A stretch of 64,000 nucleotides of DNA, taken from assembly GCF_000716875.1 (NCBI RefSeq), contig NZ_JNWQ01000002.1, positions 124,001 to 188,000 of the forward strand. Direction: 5' to 3'. The DNA comes from Streptomyces novaecaesareae (GTDB lineage Bacteria > Actinomycetota > Actinomycetes > Streptomycetales > Streptomycetaceae). Position 1 is the first letter of the stretch. Each line of letters opens with the position of its first letter. Both the position numbers and the translations under genes were made by a program. This document shows positions 35,998-43,762 of the stretch, piece after piece. The notes beneath the pieces were generated by a model. The model made no database searches. It was given only the letters and a program-made list of their open reading frames with translations, and was not told the DNA's origin.

Positions 35998-37266
35998 TCA
36001 GTGCGTCAGGTCCACCACGGGGCCGGTGAAGGCCCCGTCGCCGGACACCGTCAACTCGCTGGGCACGCCGTCCACCTGGACCCGGGCCAGGTAGGCCGTC
36101 GGCCGTACGCCGGTGACGGGCACCCGGACCGCGAACGGGTCGGTGCGCGGTTGCGACGGTGCGGGTGCGCGGAACTGGTAGCTCGCCGCGGGCCGCCCGG
36201 CCGGCGGGCTCAACTCGTCCAGTAACAGGAGGACTTGCTGGTCGTCCCGGAGCGGCAGGTCCAACCGGACGTCCAGCCGGGCCGAGACCCCGGCCGGTCC
36301 GTCGGCGCGGTCCGCCGTGCCGATCTCCGCGGCGATCCGCGGCTGCCGGGCGAAGGTCTGCGCGTTGGACTCCACGGCGAGGTGGTCGGCGGCGGGCCGG
36401 CCGTCCAGGGCCAGTCCGTGCAGCACCTGCACCTGGTACACGCCGGGCGGCAGGTCCTCCGGGACGGCGACCACCAGCCGGTCGTCCCGGACACCGCCGG
36501 GGTCGACCGTCACCCGGCGCTCGCCCAACCGGGCCACGACCAGGTCCGCGCGCAGACCGGAGCCGACCACCACCAGCTCCCGGTCCTTGGTCACCGGCCC
36601 CTCCTCGGGGGCGCCGGGGGCCCCGGCCGGGCGGGAGAGCACCCGCTCGACGAGCGGCCCGCGGGACGGCACGGCCCGCACGGTGCGGCGCAGCACCGGC
36701 TTGCCCGCCACCGGATCGGCTTTGCCCTCCACGAAGACGGCGGTGGCCTGGTAGACCACGGACAGTGCGTAGGGGGTCTGGAACAGCGTGGTCCACAGCT
36801 TGGACATCTCGTCGACGTCCATCGTGGTGGGCGTGAACCGCACCCGCTGCGGCGAGGCGGCCAGGTCCGTCCCCACGAGGTACGGCTGGGCGGCCGCCTC
36901 CTCGATCAACTGCCGTGACAGCATCGGCTGTTCGGTCAGCGCCCGGACCACGCAGCCGAGCAGCCGCTGGCCCACCAGCTGGGACTCCTCGCCGTAGCAG
37001 CTGATCAGGTAGTGCAGGTCGAGGGCGGCGGCCGGCCTGGTCAGCACGGTGCCGTCCGTCGCACGGGTGGGTGCGTCGCGGTTGCGCAGCGAGGGGTTGG
37101 GCGTGACCTGGTAGAGGAACACGGTGATGGTCGGGTCGGCCGGCGGCTCGGTCGGCGGCTTGCGGGTGCCGACCTCGACCGCGAACGGGATGTCGGGTGA
37201 CAGCGCACGGGTGATGAGCAGCCGCAGCGCCTCGCTCACCGTGGCGATCGCGAGATGGTTACTCAT
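35998..37266 (-). CDS. DUF4255 tail-terminator/cap-like protein (Afp16/Pvc16 family)
   Basis: A 422-residue protein with the DUF4255/Pvc16 N-terminal domain: MSNHLAIATVSEALRLLITRALSP, then FLYQVTPNPSLRNRDAPTR, LHYLISCYGEESQLVGQRLLGCVVRALTEQPML, and SKLWTTLFQTPYALSVVYQATAVFV (to about residue 180). The C-terminal ~230 residues add Ig-like or β-sandwich sequence (ELVVVGSGLRADLVVARLGERRVTVDPG, LPPGVYQVQVLHG). Pvc16/Afp16 caps the distal end of tube and sheath and fixes particle length. The extra β domain is a longer C-terminus than the minimal family. The ATG is behind AGGGGGTGA. Confidence 0.9.
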   Translation of the reverse strand: MSNHLAIATVSEALRLLITRALSPDIPFAVEVGTRKPPTEPPADPTITVFLYQVTPNPSLRNRDAPTRATDGTVLTRPAAALDLHYLISCYGEESQLVGQRLLGCVVRALTEQPMLSRQLIEEAAAQPYLVGTDLAASPQRVRFTPTTMDVDEMSKLWTTLFQTPYALSVVYQATAVFVEGKADPVAGKPVLRRTVRAVPSRGPLVERVLSRPAGAPGAPEEGPVTKDRELVVVGSGLRADLVVARLGERRVTVDPGGVRDDRLVVAVPEDLPPGVYQVQVLHGLALDGRPAADHLAVESNAQTFARQPRIAAEIGTADRADGPAGVSARLDVRLDLPLRDDQQVLLLLDELSPPAGRPAASYQFRAPAPSQPRTDPFAVRVPVTGVRPTAYLARVQVDGVPSELTVSGDGAFTGPVVDLTH

Positions 37267-37293
37267 GGGCTCACCCCCTGACTCGATCGGTCA

Positions 37294-37971
37294 TCAGCGC
37301 TCCCGGTTGAGGTACGTGTCCAGGTTCAGGGCGGGCGAGGGGCGGGCGGACGCCGGGCGGCGCGGGCCGGCCGGGGTGCGCTCCGCGGCCCTGACCTCCA
37401 CCCGCCCGATCTGGACCCGGACCACCCGCTCGGCCGGCCGCTGCTGACGACGCGCCGACTGGGTGACACCCGGGGCAGCCGCCACCGGGGCCGGGCGCCG
37501 AGCGGCCGCAGCGGTGGACTGCCGTACCGGAGCCACCGGCCGGGGCGCCGCCGGTTCCGGGCCCGCCCGCCGGGCCGGCGTGGTGAGCGGCGGTACGGCT
37601 GCCGGGCGGGCGGCCGTCTCCCGCGGCACCGGCTCGGTGGGCGGCGCGACGGCGGGGGCGAGCGACGGCGCGACCAGCAGGGGCGTGCGCGGCAGCGGGA
37701 GCACGGCCGGAGCAGTCGGCGGCGCCTCACGAAGCGCCGGCCGGGGCGGGCCCTCGGACGGCAGCGGACGCGGTGCCACCGCCGGCCGGGGGAGCAGCGC
37801 GGGAACGGGCTGCCCGGCCTCCGGGCCCGCTGCGGGCGACTCCTCGGCGGCCGGCAGCGCCGCCCCGAGCGCGTCGATCCGCTCGAACGGCCCCGGCAGG
37901 CGCGGCCGCACGCGAACGACGTCCCCGCCCGGGTCGCCCTTCGTGACCAGGCGGTCGAAGTAGTCAGGCAT
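37294..37971 (-). CDS. Pro/Ala-rich eCIS-associated protein (225 aa)
   Basis: An intrinsically disordered protein of low complexity. It starts MPDYFDRLVTKGDPGGDVVRVRPRLPGPFERID, has a ~150-residue Pro/Ala/Arg-rich middle, and ends in a short ordered-looking tail (ERVVRVQIGRVEVRAAE, then LDTYLNRER). Comparable proteins with a conserved head and tail and a variable Pro-rich linker occur in eCIS operons next to the cap gene. The start at 37971 lies 8 nt before the end of the upstream Zn-ribbon gene (ATGCC TGA overlap). No enzymatic motif or signal peptide is present. It may be a ruler- or tether-like accessory; that is a guess. Confidence 0.75.
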   Translation of the reverse strand: MPDYFDRLVTKGDPGGDVVRVRPRLPGPFERIDALGAALPAAEESPAAGPEAGQPVPALLPRPAVAPRPLPSEGPPRPALREAPPTAPAVLPLPRTPLLVAPSLAPAVAPPTEPVPRETAARPAAVPPLTTPARRAGPEPAAPRPVAPVRQSTAAAARRPAPVAAAPGVTQSARRQQRPAERVVRVQIGRVEVRAAERTPAGPRRPASARPSPALNLDTYLNRER

Positions 37972-38695
37972 CTGCGCAGAGCTCCAGGTAGTAGCGGCGC
38001 CGCAGCGGGCTGAGCGCCAGGATCTCCGCCTCGCTCCAGCCGTAGGCGGTGGCCAGCAGGTGGACGTCGAGCAGGGTCGCGCGGGCCCAGGCGTCCAGTT
38101 CCTCCCAGAGGTAGGAGGCGATGTCCAGCTCGGCGAGGGCCTGCCGCCCGCACTCGGGACAGCTGAGGTTCAGCCGGACGTCCGCGCAGGGGTCGGCCGC
38201 GGCGGCGGCCTCGGCCACGCGCTGCTGGACCTGCCCGGGGAGCCGCCGGGCGGGCACCGGCTCCCCGTCGTGCTCGGCGGTCAGCACGCACCGCTCCAGC
38301 AGGACGGCCTTGGCCTCGCCCGCGGGGGCCTGTTCGGCGGCGGCGAGGTCGCCGGTGGTGGGCAGCCGGAAGTCGACCCGCCAGCCGTCCGACTCCACCC
38401 GCAGCGGTCCGGCCGGCGACCGGCCGGCACCGACCACCTGCCCGGCGTCGAAGGCGAACTCCATGTCCTCGGCGCAACTCGGGCAGCCCACCCGTACGGT
38501 GAGCTGTTCGCCGAACAACTCGCCGCGCAGGCCGAACAGTTCGGCGTCCCGTTCGCCGACCGGCACGGCCAGCAGCTCCTGCGGCCCGGCGGTGGGCCGT
38601 GCGACGGTGTGCAGCAGCAGGGCCCGCCCGCTGCGGCTGGCCGTCACCCCGGCCTCCCAGGTGGCCAACAGGGCCGCCTCCCCGGCGAGTTCCAT
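37964..38695 (-). CDS. T4 gp26-like baseplate protein with two zinc ribbons
   Basis: A 243-residue protein with two CxxC knuckles (CPSC around residue 72, CPEC around residue 182) that could form one Zn ribbon, and helical segments at the C-terminus (YLWEELDAWARATLLDVHLLATAYGWSEAEILALSPLRRRYYLELC), the sequence that identifies T4-gp26-like baseplate proteins of phage tails and eCIS. The ATG at 38695 is chosen because it begins directly with the conserved MELAGEAALL, 11 nt after the tube gene ends. The 3' end overlaps the Pro/Ala-rich gene by 8 nt. It probably acts in connecting tube and baseplate assembly. Confidence 0.8.
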   Translation of the reverse strand: MELAGEAALLATWEAGVTASRSGRALLLHTVARPTAGPQELLAVPVGERDAELFGLRGELFGEQLTVRVGCPSCAEDMEFAFDAGQVVGAGRSPAGPLRVESDGWRVDFRLPTTGDLAAAEQAPAGEAKAVLLERCVLTAEHDGEPVPARRLPGQVQQRVAEAAAAADPCADVRLNLSCPECGRQALAELDIASYLWEELDAWARATLLDVHLLATAYGWSEAEILALSPLRRRYYLELCADA

Positions 38696-38706
38696 GGTCA
38701 GGCCCC

Positions 38707-39231
38707 TCAGGCCGGCTGCTGGAACGACGGCTCTTCCGGCTCCGGCGTCTCCTCGTCCCGTTCCCAGCCCTCGACCTCCAGCTTGAGACTCTGGATCGCC
38801 ACCGCGTTGGCGTTGGCGTCCAGTTCGCCGAGCACCTGGTACTCGCTCGGCCAGGCGCGGTACAGCTTGTGGGCGACCGCCACCTGGCCGGCCTCGTTGA
38901 GCACCTGGATCACCAGGTCCTTGCGGAAGTCCCGGAGCGAGACCTCCGCCCCGCGGCCCGCGCCGACCATCCAGACCTTGTTGGCCCAGCGGTCGAACTC
39001 CGGGTCGTGGGTGACCCCGCGTTCCAGGGTGATCGCCTCGAAGTCGGTGCGGCCCGGCGATTTGCGCGGCGCGCTGGGATCGCCCCCGCTGCGGTGCTTC
39101 ACCACTTCGGTGGTGCGCTTGAGTGGGCTGATCTTGCTGATTCCGGCGACGACCCGACCGTCCCAGACGACCAGGAACTTGAAATTCTTGTACGGATCGA
39201 ACCGGTACGGGTTGACGGTGAACTCGACCAT
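38707..39231 (-). CDS. eCIS inner-tube protein (gp19-like)
   Basis: A 174-residue tube protein. It shows the tail-tube family start VEFTVNPYRFDPYKNFKFLVVWDGRVVAGISKISPLKRTTEVVKHRSGG, then a middle FEAITLERGVTHDPEFDRWANKVW and the C-terminal β-hairpin VAHKLYRAWPSEYQVLGELDANANAVAIQSLKLEVEGWERD. These are diagnostic of eCIS/Afp1-type tubes. Hexameric rings of it form the tube inside the sheath. The start follows AGGATCCC, 6 nt behind the sheath stop, so sheath and tube are cotranslated and produced in bulk. Confidence 0.96.
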   Translation of the reverse strand: MVEFTVNPYRFDPYKNFKFLVVWDGRVVAGISKISPLKRTTEVVKHRSGGDPSAPRKSPGRTDFEAITLERGVTHDPEFDRWANKVWMVGAGRGAEVSLRDFRKDLVIQVLNEAGQVAVAHKLYRAWPSEYQVLGELDANANAVAIQSLKLEVEGWERDEETPEPEEPSFQQPA

Positions 39232-39237
39232 GGGATC

Positions 39238-41085
39238 CTAAACCTCGAACTGTCCGGCGAGCTGCTCGATCTTGACGATCACGAATTCCGCGGGTTTGAG
39301 CGGCGCGAATCCGACCACGACGTTCACCACACCGCGATTGATGTCGTCCTGCGTGGTGGTGTCCCTGTCGCACTTGACGAAATAGGCCGAGCGCGCGGAC
39401 GTGCCCTGGAACGCGCCCTGCTGGAACAGCGAGTGCAGGAACGCGCCCACGTTCAGCCGGATCTGCGCCCACAGCCGCTCGTCGTTGGGCTCGAACACGA
39501 CCCACTTGGTACCGCGGTAGAGGCTCTCCTCCAGCATCAGCGCGAGGCGCCGCACCGGGATGTACTTCCACTGCGAGCTGAGCGCGTCGGCGCCGGCCAT
39601 GGTCCGGGCACCCCAGGCCACGGGGCCCACCACGGGGAACGTGCGCAGGCAGTTCACCGCGAGCGGGTTCAGCAGGCCGTTCTCCCGGTCCGTCAGCGGG
39701 ACGGTCAGGGCGCGCACCCCGGGCAGGCCGGCCTCGGTGCCCGCCGGGGCCTTCCACACGCCCCGCTGGCCGTCGGTGCGCGCCATCACGCCGGCGATGG
39801 TGCCGGACGGCGGGAAGCCGCGCAGCCGGCCGGTGAGCTGGTCGACCAGCTCCAGGTGCGGGAAGTACAGCGCCGCGTGGTCGCTGCGCACCGAGTCGAA
39901 GGCGGACAGGCCCGCCCGGGCGGCGTCCAGCGTCGTCCACGCCTGCGGCGAGTCGACGATCAGGAACATCCGCTTCTCCACGCAGAGCGCCTGGGCGGCC
40001 GAGACCACCGTGACGGCGTCGTCCACGTTGGCGTAGCCGGCCAGTTCGGGCAGCACCAGCAGGTTGACGTCCTGCACGTCGCGCAGGGCCTGGATGCCGG
40101 TCTTGCCCGCCTCGCTGCCGATCAGGTCGGTCAGGCCGGGGGCCCCGCCGTCCTGGCCGCCGGCGAGCGCGAAGACCGGCGGGCTGACCGAGCCCTCCAG
40201 GCCGAGGTTGTTGGCCGCCTCGCCGAGGAAGCGGACCACGTCGGCAGGGTCGGTGGAGCCGGCGACGACCTGGAGCTGCCGGCCGAACGGGCTCACCCGG
40301 GTGCCCGCGAACGCCCGCTTGCCCGGAGCGTCGGGCAGCGCGCGGAGCTTGCGCTCCAGCAGCAGGGCGAGTTCGGTGACGGTGGTCGGCGCGGCACCGT
40401 CCACGGCCGGGTCGTGGATCTTGACCGTCCGCGAGACGTCGCCGATCTTGACCTGGATCTCGGGGGTGAGGTCGGGCAGGGTGGCCGCGAACGGCTTGGA
40501 GACGGTGCCCACCGGGTCCGGTCGGCTGGCCGCCAGGACCTTCACCCGGACGACCGCCGAGCCGCTGTTCACCACCGTCTCGGCGAACCGGGGGCTGCTG
40601 TCCTGGACCGACAGGTCCGCGAAGGACTCCCGGACCGCACCCGAGGTGTCGAACACCTGCAGGTTGAACGTGTCGCCGGGAGTGGACGTCCGGTAGTCCA
40701 CGGCGACCCGCAGTGCCGCGCCCCAGAGCCCCGGTTCGACGGCCGTGACGTCCAGGACCGGGGTGGCGGTGGAGGTTTGCGTCGAGTTGAGCGTGACGCC
40801 CGCGGCGGCCCCGGTGCCGGCCGCCGCGACCCGGACGACGACCGCGACCGAGCCCCCGTTGAGGAAGAACTGCTGGACGGCGTAGCTGACCGGGCTCTGC
40901 GTCGCGAGCCCGCCGAAACGGCGTTCGAAGTCCGCGAAGCTGGTGATGGTGACGGGCTGGTCGAGCGGGCCGCGCCGGGTGGCCCCGACGAAGGCCGTCA
41001 CCGAGGTGCTCACCGCGGTGATGGTACGGACGCTGCTGGGAAGCTCTTCGATGTAGACGCCCGGGTAGGTCGGTGTCGTCGGCAA
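39238..41085 (-). CDS. eCIS contractile sheath protein
   Basis: First gene of the eCIS operon. With the TTG start (41085), preceded by GGAGGGGG, the protein has 615 residues and begins PTTPTYPGVYIEELPSSVRTI, the invariant N-terminus of phage/eCIS sheaths; a longer in-frame reading from an upstream ATG is less likely. The rest shows the sheath core: SYAVQQFFLNGGSVAVVVRV, and the conserved C-terminal block SSQWKYIPVRRLALMLEESLYRGTKWVVFEPNDERLWAQIRLNVGAFLHSLFQQGAFQGTSARSAYFVKCDRDTTTQDDINRGVVNVVVGFAPLKPAEFV. Contraction of this sheath drives the tube outward. Length is typical for a sheath with an expanded middle domain. Confidence 0.96.
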   Translation of the reverse strand: MPTTPTYPGVYIEELPSSVRTITAVSTSVTAFVGATRRGPLDQPVTITSFADFERRFGGLATQSPVSYAVQQFFLNGGSVAVVVRVAAAGTGAAAGVTLNSTQTSTATPVLDVTAVEPGLWGAALRVAVDYRTSTPGDTFNLQVFDTSGAVRESFADLSVQDSSPRFAETVVNSGSAVVRVKVLAASRPDPVGTVSKPFAATLPDLTPEIQVKIGDVSRTVKIHDPAVDGAAPTTVTELALLLERKLRALPDAPGKRAFAGTRVSPFGRQLQVVAGSTDPADVVRFLGEAANNLGLEGSVSPPVFALAGGQDGGAPGLTDLIGSEAGKTGIQALRDVQDVNLLVLPELAGYANVDDAVTVVSAAQALCVEKRMFLIVDSPQAWTTLDAARAGLSAFDSVRSDHAALYFPHLELVDQLTGRLRGFPPSGTIAGVMARTDGQRGVWKAPAGTEAGLPGVRALTVPLTDRENGLLNPLAVNCLRTFPVVGPVAWGARTMAGADALSSQWKYIPVRRLALMLEESLYRGTKWVVFEPNDERLWAQIRLNVGAFLHSLFQQGAFQGTSARSAYFVKCDRDTTTQDDINRGVVNVVVGFAPLKPAEFVIVKIEQLAGQFEV

Positions 41086-41259
41086 ATTCCCCCTCCGTTC
41101 ACTTCGTGCATCAAGGGACCTGGAGATATGGATTCGAATGGCGGCCTCATTGGCCGCGAGGCCCCGATGCATTGGTGGCAGGCCCAGTTTCATATTCTGG
41201 TGACTGTTCGTCAAGACAAATAACTGGGAAGGCCAATTGTATTACTGTGTTTATTGTGT
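41086..41259 (-). promoter_or_regulatory. Upstream region of the eCIS operon
   Basis: About 170 nt between a terminator (41260-41292) and the sheath start. It is clearly AT-richer than its surroundings, so the eCIS promoter should lie here. On the minus strand a TTGACG (41209-41214) is the best -35-like element; the matching -10 is unclear (GAAACT at 17 nt, or TATGAA at 14 nt). The exact site is not assigned. Confidence 0.4.
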
Positions 41260-41292
41260 GGGGGTTGCGGAATCCGGGATTCCGAAACCCCC
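41260..41292 (-). terminator. Terminator of the holin-like/endolysin operon
   Basis: An inverted repeat of 16 positions with one mismatch: GGGGGTT (41260-41266), CGGAATCC (41268-41275), then GGATTCCG (41277-41284) and AACCCCC (41286-41292). It begins 22 nt after the end of the holin-like gene on the minus strand and separates that operon from the eCIS promoter. Confidence 0.65.
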
Positions 41293-41314
41293 GCGCGCGG
41301 TGCCCGGCCGGCCG

Positions 41315-41743
41315 TCAGCCGCCTTCGGGCATGTTCCGGTAGTCGGGTCGGGAGGGCGTGGTTGGCGTCGTGGGCGCAGGTGCAGGTGCAGGTGCAGGTG
41401 CAGGTGCAGGTGCAGGTGCGGGCGTGGGCGCGGTGGTGGGTGCGGGTGCGGGCGCAGGCTCGGTGGTGGGCGCGGGCACGGGCGCGGGCGCGGTCGGCGG
41501 AGTGGCCGCCGGCGGCTGGTAGGACGGCGGCCGGGCGGCCCCCAGGAACCAGCCCCACGTCGCGCCGAACCGGTGCTCCAGGAACCGGAACACCGCGTAG
41601 TAGACCGTGCCGAAGCCGGTGACCAGGGCGGAGGTGACGGAGGCGTCGTCCAGGCGGATGCCGAGCCGCGCGGCCTGCACCACGAGGAACGCCACGATGT
41701 AGGGCACGCAGGTGCGCCACAGGGACAGGGCGAGTTGGTACAT
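41315..41743 (-). CDS. Holin-like small membrane protein with Pro-Ala tail
   Basis: A 142-residue protein with two candidate helices: residues 10-28 (RTCVPYIVAFLVVQAARLG) and a second hydrophobic segment about 35-60 (SVTSALVTGFGTVYYAVFRFLEHRFG), then a Pro-rich cytoplasmic or external tail of PAPA repeats. The ATG at 41743 follows GAGGAGGATCG. Size, helices and position right after a peptidoglycan hydrolase gene are as in phage holin-endolysin pairs. The function is inferred; a simple anchor for the neighbouring hydrolase is an alternative. The (PA)n stretch is encoded by a 6-bp tandem repeat. Confidence 0.55.
   Translation of the reverse strand: MYQLALSLWRTCVPYIVAFLVVQAARLGIRLDDASVTSALVTGFGTVYYAVFRFLEHRFGATWGWFLGAARPPSYQPPAATPPTAPAPVPAPTTEPAPAPAPTTAPTPAPAPAPAPAPAPAPAPTTPTTPSRPDYRNMPEGG
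41377..41418. repeat. Seven tandem CAGGTG hexamers encoding (Pro-Ala)n
   Basis: A perfect array of 7 copies of CAGGTG (plus strand) inside the holin-like gene. It is in frame, so gain or loss of units changes the length of the PA tail by two residues per unit without breaking the frame. Confidence 0.9.
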
Positions 41744-41762
41744 CGATCCTCCTCAGCCGACG

Positions 41763-43499
41763 TCAGCCGGCGACCGTGAAGCCGTGCGCCTGGCCCAGCC
41801 TCGTCAGCGAGTTGATGCCGGGGATGCCGTCCGCCTGCTGCCCGCTGTACCCGTACCTGCTTTGCAGGGCGGAGTAGGCGTCGATGGTCCTGGTGCCGAA
41901 CGAACCGTCGACCCACTGCCGATCGAGCAGCCCCTCGGCGCAGAGCGCCTGCTCCACCGTGTACACGTCGTCCGCGTACGTGGTGGCGCCCTCGGCCGCG
42001 CCCGGGTCCTGGCGGGCGGCCGCGACCACCCGGGACTTCGACACCTCGGCCAGCGGGATCGGCCCGCCCAGCAGTCGGCGCAGCGAGGTCTCGCCCGGCA
42101 CGCCGTCCGCGTCCCCGCCCGAGTACCCCAGACTGCGCTGGTAGTCGGCGTAGTTGAGGGTGTCGGCGTCGGTCCAGTCCGGGCCGGGGCCCTGACCGTA
42201 GTGCGAACCGAAGCCCGCCGTCACCAGTGCCTCGCCGACCATGGTGACCTGCGGACCGTGCGCCCCGTAGCCGTACGGCAGGCCGCCGACGCTGCTCTGG
42301 TAGCGGGCCGGTGTCGGGTCGGGCTGCGGCGCGGGCTGTGGCGGCGGTGTGACCACCGTCCCGGACGGGCGAGGCGCACCGGATTGCACCCAGGCGTACA
42401 GCGCCGGGCCGGGGCAGTCGGTCGAGTAGCCGTCCTGGTGCCCCTTGATCTCCGCTCCCGCCGGGCCCTGTTGCTCGCAGTACTCGATCGCGTCCCGCAG
42501 ACCGTTGAGCTGGTCCGGGGTCGGCTCCGTGGACCCGGAGGAGCCGACCAGCCCGCACACCGCGTAGTGGGCCTCGTTGAGCGGGACGTCGCCGTTGGCA
42601 CTGTTGCGCCGGTTCAGGCCGCGGCCCTCGAACACGAAGCCGTGTTCGCAGACCACGAAGCTGTAGCCGATGTCCGACCAGCCGTCGTCGTCCATGTGCG
42701 AGGCCTGGAGGCGCCGCACGTAGGCCGGGCAGGTGTCGTGGGCGCCGAAGTCGTACTGGGTGCCGAGGTAGTGCACCTTCACCCCGGCGCGCGGACCGGC
42801 GTACGGGATCGAGCCGTTGGGCTCGCGCCACGGTCGCGCGCCCCACTGGTCCCGGCTCACCAGCTGCAGTCCCGGCCAGCCGGCCGGCTGCGGCGCGGGC
42901 GTCGGTGTCGGATCGGGTGCGGGAGTCGGGCCGGGGCCCGGGGTGAGACCGGCCCACGCCTTCAGGTCGTCCAGCGAGCCGTTGAAGACGTCCGCGTCGA
43001 GCGGATCGTCGCTGTACTGGTGGAATCGCCAGGACGCCTGGATCCGCGGCGAACCCGCGGACACGTAGTCCGCGATCCACAGGAAGTCACCCGCGTTGTC
43101 GTCGGTCCGGAACCAGTAGTCCCGGTTGGTGTAGAGCCCGACCAGATGGTCCGGGTAGCGCTGCTTGACCGCCGCCAGCCACTGGTTCTTCGCCGCGGTC
43201 GCGTCGTCGTCACCGACCGACTGCCCGTACGGCTCGAAGTCCAGCACCAACAGCTCGCCCGCGGGGACCTGCCCGACGACCCGGCAGAAGTGCTCGACCT
43301 CGCCGTCGACCGGGTTCTCCGCGTGCAGGAAGTGGTAGTGCCCGACCACCAGCCCCCGCCCCCGGGCGTCCGCGAGCTTGTCGGCGTAGCCCGACTGACC
43401 GGTGCGGCCGCCCTCGGTGGCCTTGATGAAGACGAACTCCGCATCCCCCGGAATGCCCGACTGGAAGTCGGAGACGTCATAACCCTTCGCGTTTGCCAT
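41763..43499 (-). CDS. Bifunctional peptidoglycan hydrolase: GH25 lysozyme + PGRP/amidase-2 domain + two PG-binding domains
   Basis: A 578-residue endolysin-like enzyme that would cut both glycan and stem peptide. Residues 1-190 are a GH25 muramidase with the catalytic region GYDVSDFQSG at the start and LLVLDFEPYG near 85 (the D-x-E pair). A PT/PA linker follows (about 190-212). Residues about 215-390 are a PGRP/amidase domain (QWGARPW, VKVHYLGTQYDFGAHDTCPAYVRRLQASHMDDDGWSDIGYSFVV, KGHQDGYSTDCPGP) with Zn-ligand His/Cys. Two C-terminal PG-binding-like domains follow (YQRSLGYSGGDADGVPGETSLRRLL and LQSRYGYSGQQADGIPGINSLTRLG). No signal peptide is present, so release would need a holin-type partner or lysis. 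The ATG at 43499 follows GGGGGAG; an in-frame ATG 29 codons upstream lacks a site. The holin-like gene follows 19 nt downstream. Confidence 0.92.
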   Translation of the reverse strand: MANAKGYDVSDFQSGIPGDAEFVFIKATEGGRTGQSGYADKLADARGRGLVVGHYHFLHAENPVDGEVEHFCRVVGQVPAGELLVLDFEPYGQSVGDDDATAAKNQWLAAVKQRYPDHLVGLYTNRDYWFRTDDNAGDFLWIADYVSAGSPRIQASWRFHQYSDDPLDADVFNGSLDDLKAWAGLTPGPGPTPAPDPTPTPAPQPAGWPGLQLVSRDQWGARPWREPNGSIPYAGPRAGVKVHYLGTQYDFGAHDTCPAYVRRLQASHMDDDGWSDIGYSFVVCEHGFVFEGRGLNRRNSANGDVPLNEAHYAVCGLVGSSGSTEPTPDQLNGLRDAIEYCEQQGPAGAEIKGHQDGYSTDCPGPALYAWVQSGAPRPSGTVVTPPPQPAPQPDPTPARYQSSVGGLPYGYGAHGPQVTMVGEALVTAGFGSHYGQGPGPDWTDADTLNYADYQRSLGYSGGDADGVPGETSLRRLLGGPIPLAEVSKSRVVAAARQDPGAAEGATTYADDVYTVEQALCAEGLLDRQWVDGSFGTRTIDAYSALQSRYGYSGQQADGIPGINSLTRLGQAHGFTVAG

Positions 43500-43762
43500 C
43501 AGGAAGCTCCCCCTTCGCGCCGATGGCAGCCATGACCGGCCCGCCCCGAACACGAGGCGCGACGCCGGCCAGAGCGTCATGCTCACTCCACATTACAACT
43601 CGCGAATGGTCAACTCACCTGAATCACAAGAGTTTTACGTGCTGCCATCGTCCCCCGCAGTGGCCCGTTCCACAGAAATATGCCACTGGCACTGATGGTT
43701 GGGACCTCAGCCTCGTCCCCGCACCCGCCCCCGAACGGGCTGGGAGGCGCCATCGCCCGGGG
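43500..43762. other. Intergenic region between the peptidoglycan hydrolase gene and the ROK gene
   Basis: A 263-nt gap between two minus-strand genes, holding the 3' end region of the ROK operon and the probable promoter of the endolysin-holin operon in an AT-richer stretch (43585-43645). A minus-strand TTGACC (near 43608) is a possible -35 with no clear -10. No ORF is supported. Confidence 0.4.

Noticed and set aside
41186..41214. A sigma-70-type promoter for the eCIS operon (TTGACG with GAAACT)
   Set aside because: The -10 match is poor and alternative spacings are equally possible; kept only as a region-level note.
43500..43586. 29-residue extension of the peptidoglycan hydrolase that might look like a signal peptide (MSMTLWPASRLVFGAG...)
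   Set aside because: No ribosome binding site in front of it and not a convincing signal peptide; the ATG at 43499 has GGGGGAG and begins directly at the GH25 domain.
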